Position numbers and translations under genes: made by a program. This document shows, one piece after another, positions 34,773 to 47,303 of a stretch of DNA of 64,000 nt. Numbering within the stretch: position 1 is the first letter of the stretch; the number at the start of each line of letters is the position of its first letter. This DNA is from Collinsella sp. An307 (lineage in GTDB: Bacteria; Actinomycetota; Coriobacteriia; Coriobacteriales; Coriobacteriaceae), in the NCBI RefSeq assembly GCF_002161805.1, contig NZ_NFIP01000008.1, positions 62,001 through 126,000 on the forward strand, written 5' to 3'. The notes beneath the pieces are model-generated. The model made no database searches. It was not told the origin of the DNA and saw only the letters and a list, made by a program, of their open reading frames with translations.

Positions 34773-35069
34773 ATGAGGGTTCTTCTTGCATGCGCGGGCG
34801 GCATGTCAACCTCGATGCTCATGAAAAAGATGGAGGCCTATGCGGCCGAGCACGGGATCGACGACTTCCATATCGACGCAGTGGGTATTGGCAAGTGCAA
34901 AGAGGTCTGGCAAAACTACGATTGCATTCTTTTGGGGCCTCAGGTAGGCTTCAACAAGGCGCAGGTTACCCGCTATGTTGAGATTCCCGTCGAGGTGATG
35001 GCGCCGCTCGACTACGGTCGCCAGAATTGCGAGGCCATCTTCAATCAGATTGAGGGCATGCTCGGCTAG
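34773..35069 (+). CDS. PTS EIIB component, lactose/cellobiose family
   Basis: 98 residues, the usual size. The phospho-acceptor Cys is residue 7 in LLACAGGMSTSMLM. A LLGPQVGF stretch and a C-terminal DYGRQNCEAIFNQIEG fit the cellobiose-type EIIB. It takes phosphate from EIIA and passes it to the sugar bound by EIIC. The ATG at 34773 follows GAAAGGGCAAACG. The GH1 gene starts 33 nt downstream, so they form one unit. Confidence 0.93.
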   Translation: MRVLLACAGGMSTSMLMKKMEAYAAEHGIDDFHIDAVGIGKCKEVWQNYDCILLGPQVGFNKAQVTRYVEIPVEVMAPLDYGRQNCEAIFNQIEGMLG

Positions 35070-36587
<1,518 letters not shown>

Positions 36588-36604
36588 GTCGCCGATGACC
36601 GCGT

Positions 36605-36634
36605 TGCGACCGCTGGCCGCGCTGCGACCGCTGG
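36605..36634 (+). repeat. Short tandem direct repeat
   Basis: TGCGACCGCTGG occurs at 36605-36616 and 36623-36634, an 18-nt period, directly after the first GH1 gene. Confidence 0.6.
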
Positions 36635-36645
36635 AAACGTGAGAT

Positions 36646-36680
36646 GTGCCGCTCGTGCGCTTATGGCGTGCGGGCGGCAC
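36646..36680 (+). terminator. Hairpin terminator after the first GH1 gene
   Basis: GTGCCGC (36646-36652) pairs with GCGGCAC (36674-36680), with inner pairing of GTGCGC-type bases. A short GTTCAT follows. Confidence 0.5.
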
Positions 36681-36788
36681 GTTCATACGTACATCGCCTG
36701 CAAATTGGGTACCATAGGGAGACCAGCTGGTGCGTTTTCGCCGTGCGTGCCGAGGTTAGACCCACACGGCGTACCAAAGGAGGCTCAC

Positions 36789-37487
36789 ATGAACGAGCTC
36801 GAACAGTATGAATCTCCCATCTATACGGAGGAGGCACACGGTCCTGCGCCGCGCCTCATCTCCCGCCGCATGTACAACCTGGTCCTGACGGGCCTTGTGC
36901 TCCTGTCGTTTGTGATTATGGGCGCATGTTCGCAGATGACCTCGACGCTTGACTTCTGGATGTTCGTCGGGCGCAACCCCATGATGTTCACCCTGCTCAC
37001 GCTCGCGGGCTCTATCGGTGGCATCATCACCATGAGCATCGGCCGTGCGCGTGAGAGCCTCACGCTCGGCATGATCGGCTACACGCTCTTCACGCTCACC
37101 TTTGGTTTCACCACGTCGATGACGCTCTCCATGTACTCGATGGAAAGCATTTCCGCCGCCTTCACGGCAACGGCGGGCATCATGATCGTCTTCGGTCTTG
37201 CCGGCATCGCGTTCCCGCGCTTCTTCGAGCGCATCGTGCCCATCTGCTGCCTGGGACTTCTCGCCATCATCGTCGTGGAGTTTGCGCTCATGCTCTTTGG
37301 CGTTCAGCAGACCCTGACCGATATCGTGGTCATCCTGCTCTTCTGCGGCTTCATCGGCTACGACGTGCATCGTGCCGCCACGGCGGTCCCCACGCTCACT
37401 AACGCCGTGTGGTACGCCATCGAGCTCTACCTCGACATCATCAACGTGTTCCTGCGCCTGCTCGCAATCTTTGGTCGTCGCGACTAG
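36789..37487 (+). CDS. Bax inhibitor-1 (BI-1/YccA) family membrane protein
   Basis: 232 residues with seven hydrophobic segments after a 40-residue polar N-terminus. The C-terminal signature ELYLDIINVFLRLLAIFGRRD (split: ELYLDIINVF and LRLLAIFGRR) and IGYDVHRAA fit the BI-1/YccA family. Bacterial members can leak calcium in a pH-dependent way or act with FtsH; the role here is unknown. The ATG at 36789 follows AAAGGAGGCTCAC. It is read alone, between a terminator-like hairpin and a convergent gap with an inverted-repeat element. Confidence 0.85.
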   Translation: MNELEQYESPIYTEEAHGPAPRLISRRMYNLVLTGLVLLSFVIMGACSQMTSTLDFWMFVGRNPMMFTLLTLAGSIGGIITMSIGRARESLTLGMIGYTLFTLTFGFTTSMTLSMYSMESISAAFTATAGIMIVFGLAGIAFPRFFERIVPICCLGLLAIIVVEFALMLFGVQQTLTDIVVILLFCGFIGYDVHRAATAVPTLTNAVWYAIELYLDIINVFLRLLAIFGRRD

Positions 37488-37519
37488 CGCCGGCTTCTGC
37501 CCACAAACAGGTTTTCGCG

Positions 37520-37550
37520 GCCCGTCGAGTACTGCTTGGCGGGCTGTTTT
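37520..37550 (+). terminator. Terminator after the BI-1 gene
   Basis: GCCCGTC (37520-37526) pairs with GGCGGGC (37538-37544) including one G-T pair, then TGTTTT. Confidence 0.6.
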
Positions 37551-37668
37551 GCGTATCCCGGCTGAGTGTCGGGGCACGTTGCGTATAACAATGCAGATAT
37601 GTGCAAAATTGTGCACATACCCGTATGTTGATTAGTTGATTCTAGATGAGATATTGTTGGCGACTAGC

Positions 37669-37855
37669 TTGGTCAAATCACCCCGTGAAAGGGCATTTAT
37701 TCATCTCTGAAAAGCAGTTATTTCGCTCATCGGAAGGTAGGAACCTTCAAAAACCTGCGCTTATTCCAGTCCGCCCTTCATCGATAGAGGCTACAGACTG
37801 GAACTTATGCTCTCGCTGCGACTAGAAATGCCCCCTCACGGGGTGATTTGGCCAA
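37669..37855. repeat. Long inverted-repeat element, type A copy 2
   Basis: A 30-nt arm (37669-37698, starting TTGGTCAAATCACCCCGTG) and its inverse (37826-37855) match at 27 of 30 positions around a 127 nt centre. Compared with copy 1, the arm ends TTGGTCAAAT and GGGCATTT are kept while the middle of the arm has changed on both sides so that pairing stays. It lies in the convergent gap between the BI-1 and rpiR genes. Confidence 0.8.
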
Positions 37856-37948
37856 CGTGGCAATCAGCAACGATTAATACCCGATCTAGGCTCTCTTGCC
37901 TTTACAGTATGTAGCAGGTTCTGAGCTGCGACGCCTTCTAGCCTCGCG

Positions 37949-38896
37949 TCAGCGCATGCTTTGAAGCATGTCGAGCGCGGTGCCGGCGCCGTGCGCCTCT
38001 CCGGGGCCGGAAGGGCTCAGGCCCACATGGCGCAGCGCGCCTGTTTCGTCCGTGTGCCCCAGGTAGGGGAGGGAGTCGCGCAAAAAGCTCAGGCCCTCGC
38101 GGTAGGCGCGGGCAAAAAAGCAGCTAAAGAGCGTGTCGAGAGCATACTGCACGGCAATGTGGCTTGCGAACTGCGTAATGCGGTTGCGCAAGCTTTCGCT
38201 ATCGCTCACGTGCAGGTAAGCCGCCAGACCCGGATGCCGCCGCGCGGCGTAGGGCGTGCCGATGAGGATGACGGGACATGCCCGCTCGCGCAGAACCGGC
38301 AGCAGGCGGAAGATTTGATCGGCAAGTCCCGAGTACGAGATCATCACGGCCACATGTTCCTCGGTGGCGGCGAGTGCCGTTCGCGTCTGGCGCTCGAGCG
38401 ACTCATGGCAGGTGGCGGAGCGCCCCGCCGAGAGCAGGCGGTCACAGAACATATTCGCCGGGTAGAGGTTGTGCGAGGTCGTGTAGATATCCACCTGACT
38501 GGCGCGCTCGATGAGCTCCGCTGCGCGGTCGATCTCGTCGGCGTCGAGCATCTCGCGCGTCTCGCGCAGCGTCTTAGCGTAGAGAAGCTCCATGCGCGGG
38601 CCGATGTCACGCGCGGTCTCGCCTGCTTTGAAGGGGAAGTTGATATCGACCGCATCCGCGGGAACAACGCGCCGCGCCTCGGAGCGTGCGATCTCAACCT
38701 TAAGCTCCTTGTAGCCCTCGAGCCCCAGTTTGCGGCAAAGGCGATGGATGCTCGCAATCGAGGTCGAGGTGGCGCTGGCGAGCTCCTTGATGGTGAAGTC
38801 CTGGACGCGTTCTCCCATGGCAAGTACCGTGTTGGCGAGGTGCTGCTCGGTGGGGGTGAGGTCGCGCGCGCCGCGTATGCGGTAGACGATATCCAA
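37949..38896 (-). CDS. RpiR family transcriptional regulator with SIS domain
   Basis: 315 residues. The N-terminal helix-turn-helix of the RpiR family (TIKELASATSTSIASIHRLC) is followed by a sugar-phosphate isomerase (SIS) domain with DIYTTSHNLYPANMF and VAVMISYSGLADQIF. Such proteins sense a phosphosugar and control its use. It is divergent from the second GH1 gene and so most likely governs the beta-glucoside genes. The start is TTG at 38896 after AAGGAGCAAGC. The C-terminal 30 residues are Gly/Ala-rich and not conserved. Confidence 0.9.
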   Translation of the reverse strand: MDIVYRIRGARDLTPTEQHLANTVLAMGERVQDFTIKELASATSTSIASIHRLCRKLGLEGYKELKVEIARSEARRVVPADAVDINFPFKAGETARDIGPRMELLYAKTLRETREMLDADEIDRAAELIERASQVDIYTTSHNLYPANMFCDRLLSAGRSATCHESLERQTRTALAATEEHVAVMISYSGLADQIFRLLPVLRERACPVILIGTPYAARRHPGLAAYLHVSDSESLRNRITQFASHIAVQYALDTLFSCFFARAYREGLSFLRDSLPYLGHTDETGALRHVGLSPSGPGEAHGAGTALDMLQSMR

Positions 38897-38909
38897 GCTT
38901 GCTCCTTAG

Positions 38910-40531
<1,622 letters not shown>

Positions 40532-40555
40532 AGACTCCGGAAGGGATTGCTGACG

Positions 40556-41410
40556 ATGTCCGATAAGAAGATCATCTTCCTTGACGTGGACGGCACCATC
40601 ACCGACTACGAGAACAACATTCCCGAGTCGGCGAAGGCGGCTATCAAGCTCGCCCGCGCCAACGGGCACCGCGTCTACATGTGCACCGGCCGCAGCAAGG
40701 CCGAGAACCCGCCCGAGATCTGGGAGATTGGGTTCGACGGCATGATCGGCGGCAACGGCTGCTATGTGGAGGACCACGACTATGTGGTTATGCACCAGCT
40801 CATCACGCTCGAGCAGTGCCGCCATATCGTGGACTGGCTGCACAGCCGCGGCCTTGAGTTCTACCTCGAGTCCAACAACGGCCTCTTTGCGAGCGAGAAC
40901 TTCCGCGAGGCGTCGAAGAAGACGATGATCGAGTACGCCAAGGGCAAGGGCGCGAGTGAGGAGGACGCTGAGAAGTCCGCCGACGACTTCGCTGACGTGC
41001 TCATCTACGGCGGCGAACTCTACCGCGATGACCTCAACAAGGTGAGCTTCATTCTCTCGAGCTATCAGGACCACCTCGACTCCATCGAGGAGTTCCCAGA
41101 TTTGGTGGCCAACACCTGGGGCGGCAAGGGAGAGCATGCGCTCTTTGGCGACCTCGGTGTGAAGGGCATCGACAAGGCGCATGCGGTGCACGTGCTTGTC
41201 GACTACCTCAAAGCTGACATGGCCGATACCGTTGCCGTGGGCGATGCCAAGATCGACATCCCCATGTTTGAGTGCTGCGCGCAGAGCGTGTGCATGGGTT
41301 CGGGCGGTGACGAGGCCAAGGCCGCGGCCGACTGGGTCACCACCGACGTGGACGACGACGGCATGTGGAACGCCTTTGTGCACTTGGGGCTCATCGAGGA
41401 CAACAGGTAA
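40556..41410 (+). CDS. HAD-superfamily (Cof-type) phosphatase
   Basis: 284 residues. Motif I FLDVDGTITDYENN carries the Asp nucleophile and DxT pattern; the C-terminal AVGDAKIDIPMFECC carries the metal-binding Asp pair. The C2-type cap lies between. Cof-type enzymes remove phosphate from sugar phosphates and related molecules; between two phospho-beta-glucosidase genes a sugar-phosphate role is likely. The ATG at 40556 follows GGAAGGG by 10 nt; the TTG at 40547 is too close to that site. Confidence 0.9.
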   Translation: MSDKKIIFLDVDGTITDYENNIPESAKAAIKLARANGHRVYMCTGRSKAENPPEIWEIGFDGMIGGNGCYVEDHDYVVMHQLITLEQCRHIVDWLHSRGLEFYLESNNGLFASENFREASKKTMIEYAKGKGASEEDAEKSADDFADVLIYGGELYRDDLNKVSFILSSYQDHLDSIEEFPDLVANTWGGKGEHALFGDLGVKGIDKAHAVHVLVDYLKADMADTVAVGDAKIDIPMFECCAQSVCMGSGGDEAKAAADWVTTDVDDDGMWNAFVHLGLIEDNR

Positions 41411-41475
41411 GGGCCTTTGGGCCGCTGCCGACCTTGCGTACGCAGCAGCCCCGCTACCATAGCTCCCTCTTCTTC

Positions 41476-41519
41476 AGGCGGCGGACCGATGGGGAACGGT
41501 CCGCCGCCTGTTCTCCTTT
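41476..41519 (+). terminator. Terminator after the HAD gene
   Basis: AGGCGGCGGACCG (41476-41488) pairs perfectly with 41497-41509 around an 8 nt loop, followed by GTTCTCCTTT. Confidence 0.75.
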
Positions 41520-41635
41520 CACCCCGGCTGTTGCCCGCGCTGCCCGAATTGATGGGCGGGCGGAGCGACGGAGACGGTACGCTAAAGAAGTACATGCAGT
41601 TCTTGCGCGTCCTCGGGCGCCGGAAAGGGGAAACT

Positions 41636-42595
41636 ATGGACGTCGTTACCTTTGATGTGGGTGGAACCTCGGTCAAGTATGGCCTCATGCACAACGATGA
41701 GCTTATCGCACAGGGCAAGGTGCCCACGCCGCAAGGGCCCGATGCCACGCAGGAGGAGTTCCTCTCGGCCCTCGACGGCGTGATCGAGAAGCTGCGCGAG
41801 GTTGCCGGCGGTGAGCTCGACGGTGTGGCCATGTCGCTGCCGGGCACCATCGACGTCGACCGTCGCTATCTCAAGACCGGCGGCGCGCTCATGTATAACT
41901 ACGACACCGACGTCAACGCATGGGCCGAGCGCTGGGGTCTGCCCGTCGAGATTGAGAACGACGCTCGTTGCGCCACCATCGCCGAGTACGACCAGGGCAA
42001 CCTCAAGGGTTCCCAGACCGGCGTGGTTCTTGCCTTTGGCACGGGCATCGGCGGCGGCATCATCATCAACGGCGAGGTCTACAAGGGCGTTCACCTCTAC
42101 GCGGGCGAGGCCAGCATGATTTACCTCACCACGCCCACCGAGTGCAGCCATACCTCGGGCGCCTCGTTCTCCGATGCATGCAGCACCATCTCGTTCACCA
42201 AGCACATGGCTAAGGCCAAGGGTCTTGACGAGTGCTCCGGCGAGCATGCGCTCGAGCTGGTGCGCGCGGGCGACGCCGATGCCGTGGCGGTTTTTGACAC
42301 CTACCTCGACAATGTTGCGCGCGAGATTCACAACATCCAGTGCCTGCTCGATCCCGACACCATCTGCCTTGGCGGCGGCATCAGCCAGGACCCGTTCTTT
42401 GTGGAGCAGGTGCGCGAGGCCGTTCGCCACTTTAACGAGGACCTGCTGCCCTTCCCGTTCCCCATGCCCAAGATCGTGGCGTGCCGCTTCTTTAACGACG
42501 CGAACCTCGTGGGCGCCTACGGGCACTTTGTCCGCATGCAGGCCAAGCGCCGCGTTGAGGCATCCGAGGCTGCACTTGTTGAGGACCAGGCGTAG
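41636..42595 (+). CDS. ROK family sugar kinase
   Basis: 319 residues. The ATP-binding motif DVGGTSVKYGL opens the protein, with FGTGIGGGIIING in the middle and CLGGGISQDP later. The ROK zinc motif C-x-C-G-x2-G-C is not seen; the region reads TECSHTSGASFSDAC. It probably phosphorylates glucose or a glucoside: either glucose freed by the GH1 enzymes, or the disaccharide itself as BglK does. The ATG at 41636 follows CGGAAAGGGGAAACT. It is transcribed from after the HAD terminator, with the third GH1 gene downstream. Confidence 0.9.
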   Translation: MDVVTFDVGGTSVKYGLMHNDELIAQGKVPTPQGPDATQEEFLSALDGVIEKLREVAGGELDGVAMSLPGTIDVDRRYLKTGGALMYNYDTDVNAWAERWGLPVEIENDARCATIAEYDQGNLKGSQTGVVLAFGTGIGGGIIINGEVYKGVHLYAGEASMIYLTTPTECSHTSGASFSDACSTISFTKHMAKAKGLDECSGEHALELVRAGDADAVAVFDTYLDNVAREIHNIQCLLDPDTICLGGGISQDPFFVEQVREAVRHFNEDLLPFPFPMPKIVACRFFNDANLVGAYGHFVRMQAKRRVEASEAALVEDQA

Positions 42596-42679
42596 GCAAT
42601 CTCGTTGCCGCTGCGGAATCGCCGGTCTGAAAGGTGCCGGTAAGGACCGGTACGCTCGCCGATACACGTAACACCACCT

Positions 42680-42717
42680 ACCGCCTGCACCTCGGTACGA
42701 GGCGCCGGCGGTTTATC
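42680..42717 (+). terminator. Hairpin between the ROK and third GH1 genes
   Basis: ACCGCC (42680-42685) pairs with GGCGGT (42707-42712), and CCTCG/CGAGG pairs inside. TTATC follows. Confidence 0.5.
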
Positions 42718-42741
42718 ATCAACCTGTTGGTCCCGTTTTGA

Positions 42742-44208
<1,467 letters not shown>

Positions 44209-44212
44209 TTCA

Positions 44213-44274
44213 TTTGGGGACGGGGTCGTTTTGACTCATGGGGCGGCGTGCTTGGGCAACCGGGCGCGCCGCCC
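44213..44274 (+). repeat. Interspersed repeat copy plus GC hairpin after the third GH1 gene
   Basis: TTTGGGGACGGGGTCGTTTT (44213-44232) starts 5 nt after the stop codon. It is followed by GGGCGGCG (44241-44248) pairing with CGCCGCCC (44267-44274), a likely terminator without T tract. Confidence 0.75.
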
Positions 44275-44286
44275 TTGGCATGCGTG

Positions 44287-44340
44287 TTTGGGGACGGGGT
44301 CGTTTTATGCGCTCCTGCATAAAACGACCCCGTCCCCAAA
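44287..44340. repeat. Perfect 24-bp palindromic pair of the interspersed repeat
   Basis: TTTGGGGACGGGGTCGTTTT then ATGC (44287-44310), a 6 nt loop GCTCCT and the exact inverse (44317-44340). This is a REP/BIME-like unit and would form a strong hairpin in either transcript direction. A TACAAT follows at 44345 before the AEC gene. Confidence 0.9.
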
Positions 44341-44377
44341 TGCGTACAATGGAAGGGCAGGCAAAGGGGGTTAGCGC

Positions 44378-45298
44378 ATGGATATGGGGCAGACGATGTC
44401 GATCATGGTCACGCAGACGGTGGCCATGTTTCTCATGATGGGTATTGGCATCGCGCTCCACGCCGCTCGCTACCTCGATCGCGCCGGCGCCCAGCAGCTC
44501 GCGAGCATTGCCGTCTACGTAGCCACGCCGGCGGTTGTGGTCAACTCGCTCGCCACGGATTTCTCGTGGGACAAGCTCATGAACGCAGGCATCTGTGCGG
44601 TGCTCTGCGTGGTCCTCACGTTGGGCTCTGCCGCTATCGCATGGCTTGTCTATCGGGATCGCCAACGCATTTCTCAGTTCGCCATCATGATCTCCAACAT
44701 GGGGTTTATCGGCATCCCCCTCGTACAGAGCGTGCTCGGTGAGGAGTATGTCTTTTACGTCTCTGCTGCCATCGCTGCGCAGGTACCGATCTCATGGACC
44801 TACGGCATCTGGCTCGTCTCGCAGGACAAGAGTCTCATGTCGCCACGTAAGGTGCTCACGAATCCCTCGGTGATTGCGGTGGCCGTAGGTATCGTGCTCT
44901 TCTTCTGTTCGGTCAACCTCTCGGGAGTGCTCGAGGTCACCGCTGTCGATATGGGGAACCTCAACACGGGTCTTGCCATGCTTGTACTGGGAAGCTACCT
45001 GGCTGAGACCGATTTCCGTGGCATTCTGCGAAACAAGAACGTCTATCTCACGAACGTTATCCGCCTCATCGTGGTTCCTTTGCTTACCATCGCACTTTTG
45101 GCCCCGCTGCCGGTGTCGATAGAGGCCAAGCTTGTGATGCTGATCGCTTTCGCGGCGCCCTGTGGTACTACGACTGCCATGTTCTCGCAGATGTTTGGCG
45201 GTGACTATCGTTTTGGTGCGGGGCTTGTCTCCATCTCGACCTTGCTCTCGATGGTGACCATGCCGGTGATGTTGTTCCTGGGGCTGCTGGCGTTTTAA
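44378..45298 (+). CDS. AEC (auxin efflux carrier) family transporter
   Basis: 306 residues with ten membrane segments in two halves. The motifs ISNMGFIGIPLVQSVLG and FAAPCGTTTAMFSQMFGGD are typical of the AEC family. Bacterial members export or import organic acids such as malate or malonate; the substrate is not evident. The ATG follows AAAGGGGGTTAGCGC. It is convergent with the surface protein gene, and an inverted-repeat element lies between. Confidence 0.88.
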   Translation: MDMGQTMSIMVTQTVAMFLMMGIGIALHAARYLDRAGAQQLASIAVYVATPAVVVNSLATDFSWDKLMNAGICAVLCVVLTLGSAAIAWLVYRDRQRISQFAIMISNMGFIGIPLVQSVLGEEYVFYVSAAIAAQVPISWTYGIWLVSQDKSLMSPRKVLTNPSVIAVAVGIVLFFCSVNLSGVLEVTAVDMGNLNTGLAMLVLGSYLAETDFRGILRNKNVYLTNVIRLIVVPLLTIALLAPLPVSIEAKLVMLIAFAAPCGTTTAMFSQMFGGDYRFGAGLVSISTLLSMVTMPVMLFLGLLAF

Positions 45299-45318
45299 TA
45301 CGCGCTTTTGCTGAATGA

Positions 45319-45536
45319 TGGTCAAAAACCCCCGCAGAATAATAAAAGACCCCCTGGTTGAATGCGCGAGAGAGCCCTCACAGGATCAGCCTGCAGTCAA
45401 CTTTGCCCGTGGAAGTGCCATTTTGGCAACAAAACGGGTCAATATCCACCCGACAGTGCCCATCAGAGACCCTCGCAGCATCCCCACCGCATGAATGATA
45501 GGGGGTCTTTTATTATTCTGCGGGGGTCTTTGACCA
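45319..45536. repeat. Long inverted-repeat element, type B copy 2
   Basis: A 37-nt arm (45319-45355, starting TGGTCAAAAACCCCCGCAG) matches its inverse at 45500-45536 at 36 of 37 positions, around 144 nt with no gene. The arms are nearly those of copy 1 (10998-11192) while the centres differ. It is in the convergent gap between the AEC and surface protein genes. Confidence 0.9.
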
Positions 45537-45543
45537 CGATGCC

Positions 45544-45585
45544 AAAAAAGAAAGCCGGATCGCATCTGGAGGATGCAATCCGGCT
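45544..45585 (-). terminator. Terminator of the surface protein gene
   Basis: On the minus strand AGCCGGAT (45585-45578) pairs with ATCCGGCT (45560-45553), inner GCATC/GATGC pairs as well, and TTTCTTTTTT follows. Confidence 0.85.
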
Positions 45586-45612
45586 CATTACAGTGAAGGC
45601 TGTGCGCGCTGG

Positions 45613-47154
45613 TTATCGACGGCGCTTGAAGCCCATGGCGACGAGGCCCGCGCCCGCAAGACCGGAGAGCGCGGCTCCTGCGCAGGCGATGAGCGAGGCA
45701 TCGCCCGTAGCGGTGAGCGTTTCGCTAGCGTTCGTGGCGGCCGTCTGCTGAGGAGCGACATTGGCGAGCACGAACGTGGAGAAGTGCGAGGTCGTGAAGC
45801 TCACGGTGCCCGCTGCAGCGTCCACCGTGGCGTTCATGTCCGTCACCGTGCCGTCGTCAGCGACGTGGAATACATGCAGGTTCTCGGCGGAGAGCTTCTC
45901 GGGGATGGGAAGGGTGACCGTCACCTGGTCGCCTGCGGGAATAGCAAACTCAGCACCATTGGGGTCCTCGAGATGGATGTCGTAGACATACATCGTGGTG
46001 ACGCCCTGGATGGCGGTGTTCACGGCGTCGCCCGCCGCCGCTGCGGCATCCTCGCCGAGCCAGTTGGTTACGAGCGAGAGCATACTCCAAAGGCCGTCAT
46101 CGCCCATGCCCTCAGCGTCCACCGCGCCACTTACGGTGTGCGTGAGCGTGGCGCCTTGCGCATTGGTGATGACGGTCTCGCCGGAAAGCGTCAAATCGAG
46201 CGTCGCAGGGGAGTCGAGCTGGATGCTCAGCACCTGCGGACCGCCCGTTCGCAGGATGGTGCCGGTGCCGTTGAGCTGGTAGGAGAGCGCCTTGTCGGCA
46301 GGATAGGAAACCCACAGGCTCGTGTAGTAGTCTCCGCCGCGGTCACCGCGCAGGAAGTACACACCTGAGTTGGGCTCAGGATTGTAGAGCGGATCGTCAG
46401 AGTCCAGATAGCACGCGTCGATGGTCATCGTCCAGGGGGCGCTGCCGCCGGGGACGTCGAGCGTCATGCCGTCCGCCTTGTTCACCGTGAGCTGGTACCA
46501 CTCACCGAGTTCGGGGTTTTGGGGGAACGTCATGACGCCGTTCTCGATGGTGTAGGGGAGCAGTCGGTCGCTGTTTGGCATCCAGGGGTCGACAGCATCT
46601 ACATCCTCCCAGATGGCAGTGATGTCAAGCGAGTAGTAGGCGCTGTTCGTCATTGGGGCGAAGTCAGACGCCTCAAGGGGCTCGTCAAGGGGGGCCGTGG
46701 ACTCCCAGCCCACGAAGCGGTGGAGGGAGGCATCGCCGAACATCTCAATGTCGCCAGCGTCGTACAGCACGCCCTCGGCTCGCTGCTCAGCAACAAGGTC
46801 ATTCAGGGTTTTGCCCTGGCTGAGGTCGACGTCGATGCCGTAATCGGTGGGACCACCGGTGGAGTCGCCCAAGCGGAACCACACCAGATACGTTATGGTC
46901 GCATCAGCTTCCGTCTCGGGCGCGGTTTCGTTTTCGCCCTGGGTGCCTTTGGAGTCGGCCTCGGTGCCCGGCGTTGTGATGTCAGCGGCGAGCGTATTGG
47001 CAGCGTCCGTCTCCGTCTCGACAGAGAGTGTTTCGATCTCATCCTCCGCCCATGCGGTAGCAGGCGCGAGGCAGGCGGCGATGCTCGACGTGGCGAGCGC
47101 GAGCGAGGCCACGACCGAAACGACGCGCTGAACTCCCTTCCTGTTTCTCATCAT
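45613..47154 (-). CDS. Secreted surface protein with LTATG sorting signal
   Basis: 513 residues. A signal peptide of about 37 residues ends in ATAWA-ED. The middle is an unknown beta-rich part with Trp/Tyr-rich stretches. Near the end a VTVTLPIPEKL and GTVSFTTSHFSTFVL segment is a C-terminal module common in surface proteins. The end is LTATGD, a hydrophobic stretch and KRRR, a cell-wall sorting signal in which LTATG replaces LPxTG; LAxTG-like motifs are used by actinobacterial class E sortases. The ATG-ATG at 47154 follows AAAGGATGGG. No sortase gene is in the window. It is next to the LytTR system on the same strand. Confidence 0.8.
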   Translation of the reverse strand: MMRNRKGVQRVVSVVASLALATSSIAACLAPATAWAEDEIETLSVETETDAANTLAADITTPGTEADSKGTQGENETAPETEADATITYLVWFRLGDSTGGPTDYGIDVDLSQGKTLNDLVAEQRAEGVLYDAGDIEMFGDASLHRFVGWESTAPLDEPLEASDFAPMTNSAYYSLDITAIWEDVDAVDPWMPNSDRLLPYTIENGVMTFPQNPELGEWYQLTVNKADGMTLDVPGGSAPWTMTIDACYLDSDDPLYNPEPNSGVYFLRGDRGGDYYTSLWVSYPADKALSYQLNGTGTILRTGGPQVLSIQLDSPATLDLTLSGETVITNAQGATLTHTVSGAVDAEGMGDDGLWSMLSLVTNWLGEDAAAAAGDAVNTAIQGVTTMYVYDIHLEDPNGAEFAIPAGDQVTVTLPIPEKLSAENLHVFHVADDGTVTDMNATVDAAAGTVSFTTSHFSTFVLANVAPQQTAATNASETLTATGDASLIACAGAALSGLAGAGLVAMGFKRRR

Positions 47155-47303
47155 CCCATCCTTTCCCTGTTCGCCTTTGCCCGGCATGGGGCAAAAGCAT
47201 GGTATTGCCACAGTGAAAACCATTATGACGATAGGGTTTAGCTGGGAAAAGACGTTTTGCAGAACAGGTAGCTAAAGGAGCAGCATCGGTGTCGGGCGCC
47301 GCG

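Noticed and set aside
36635-36648. Possible catabolite (cre) site after the first GH1 gene
   Set aside because: TGGAAACGTGAGAT matches only part of the consensus and lies after the gene rather than at a promoter.
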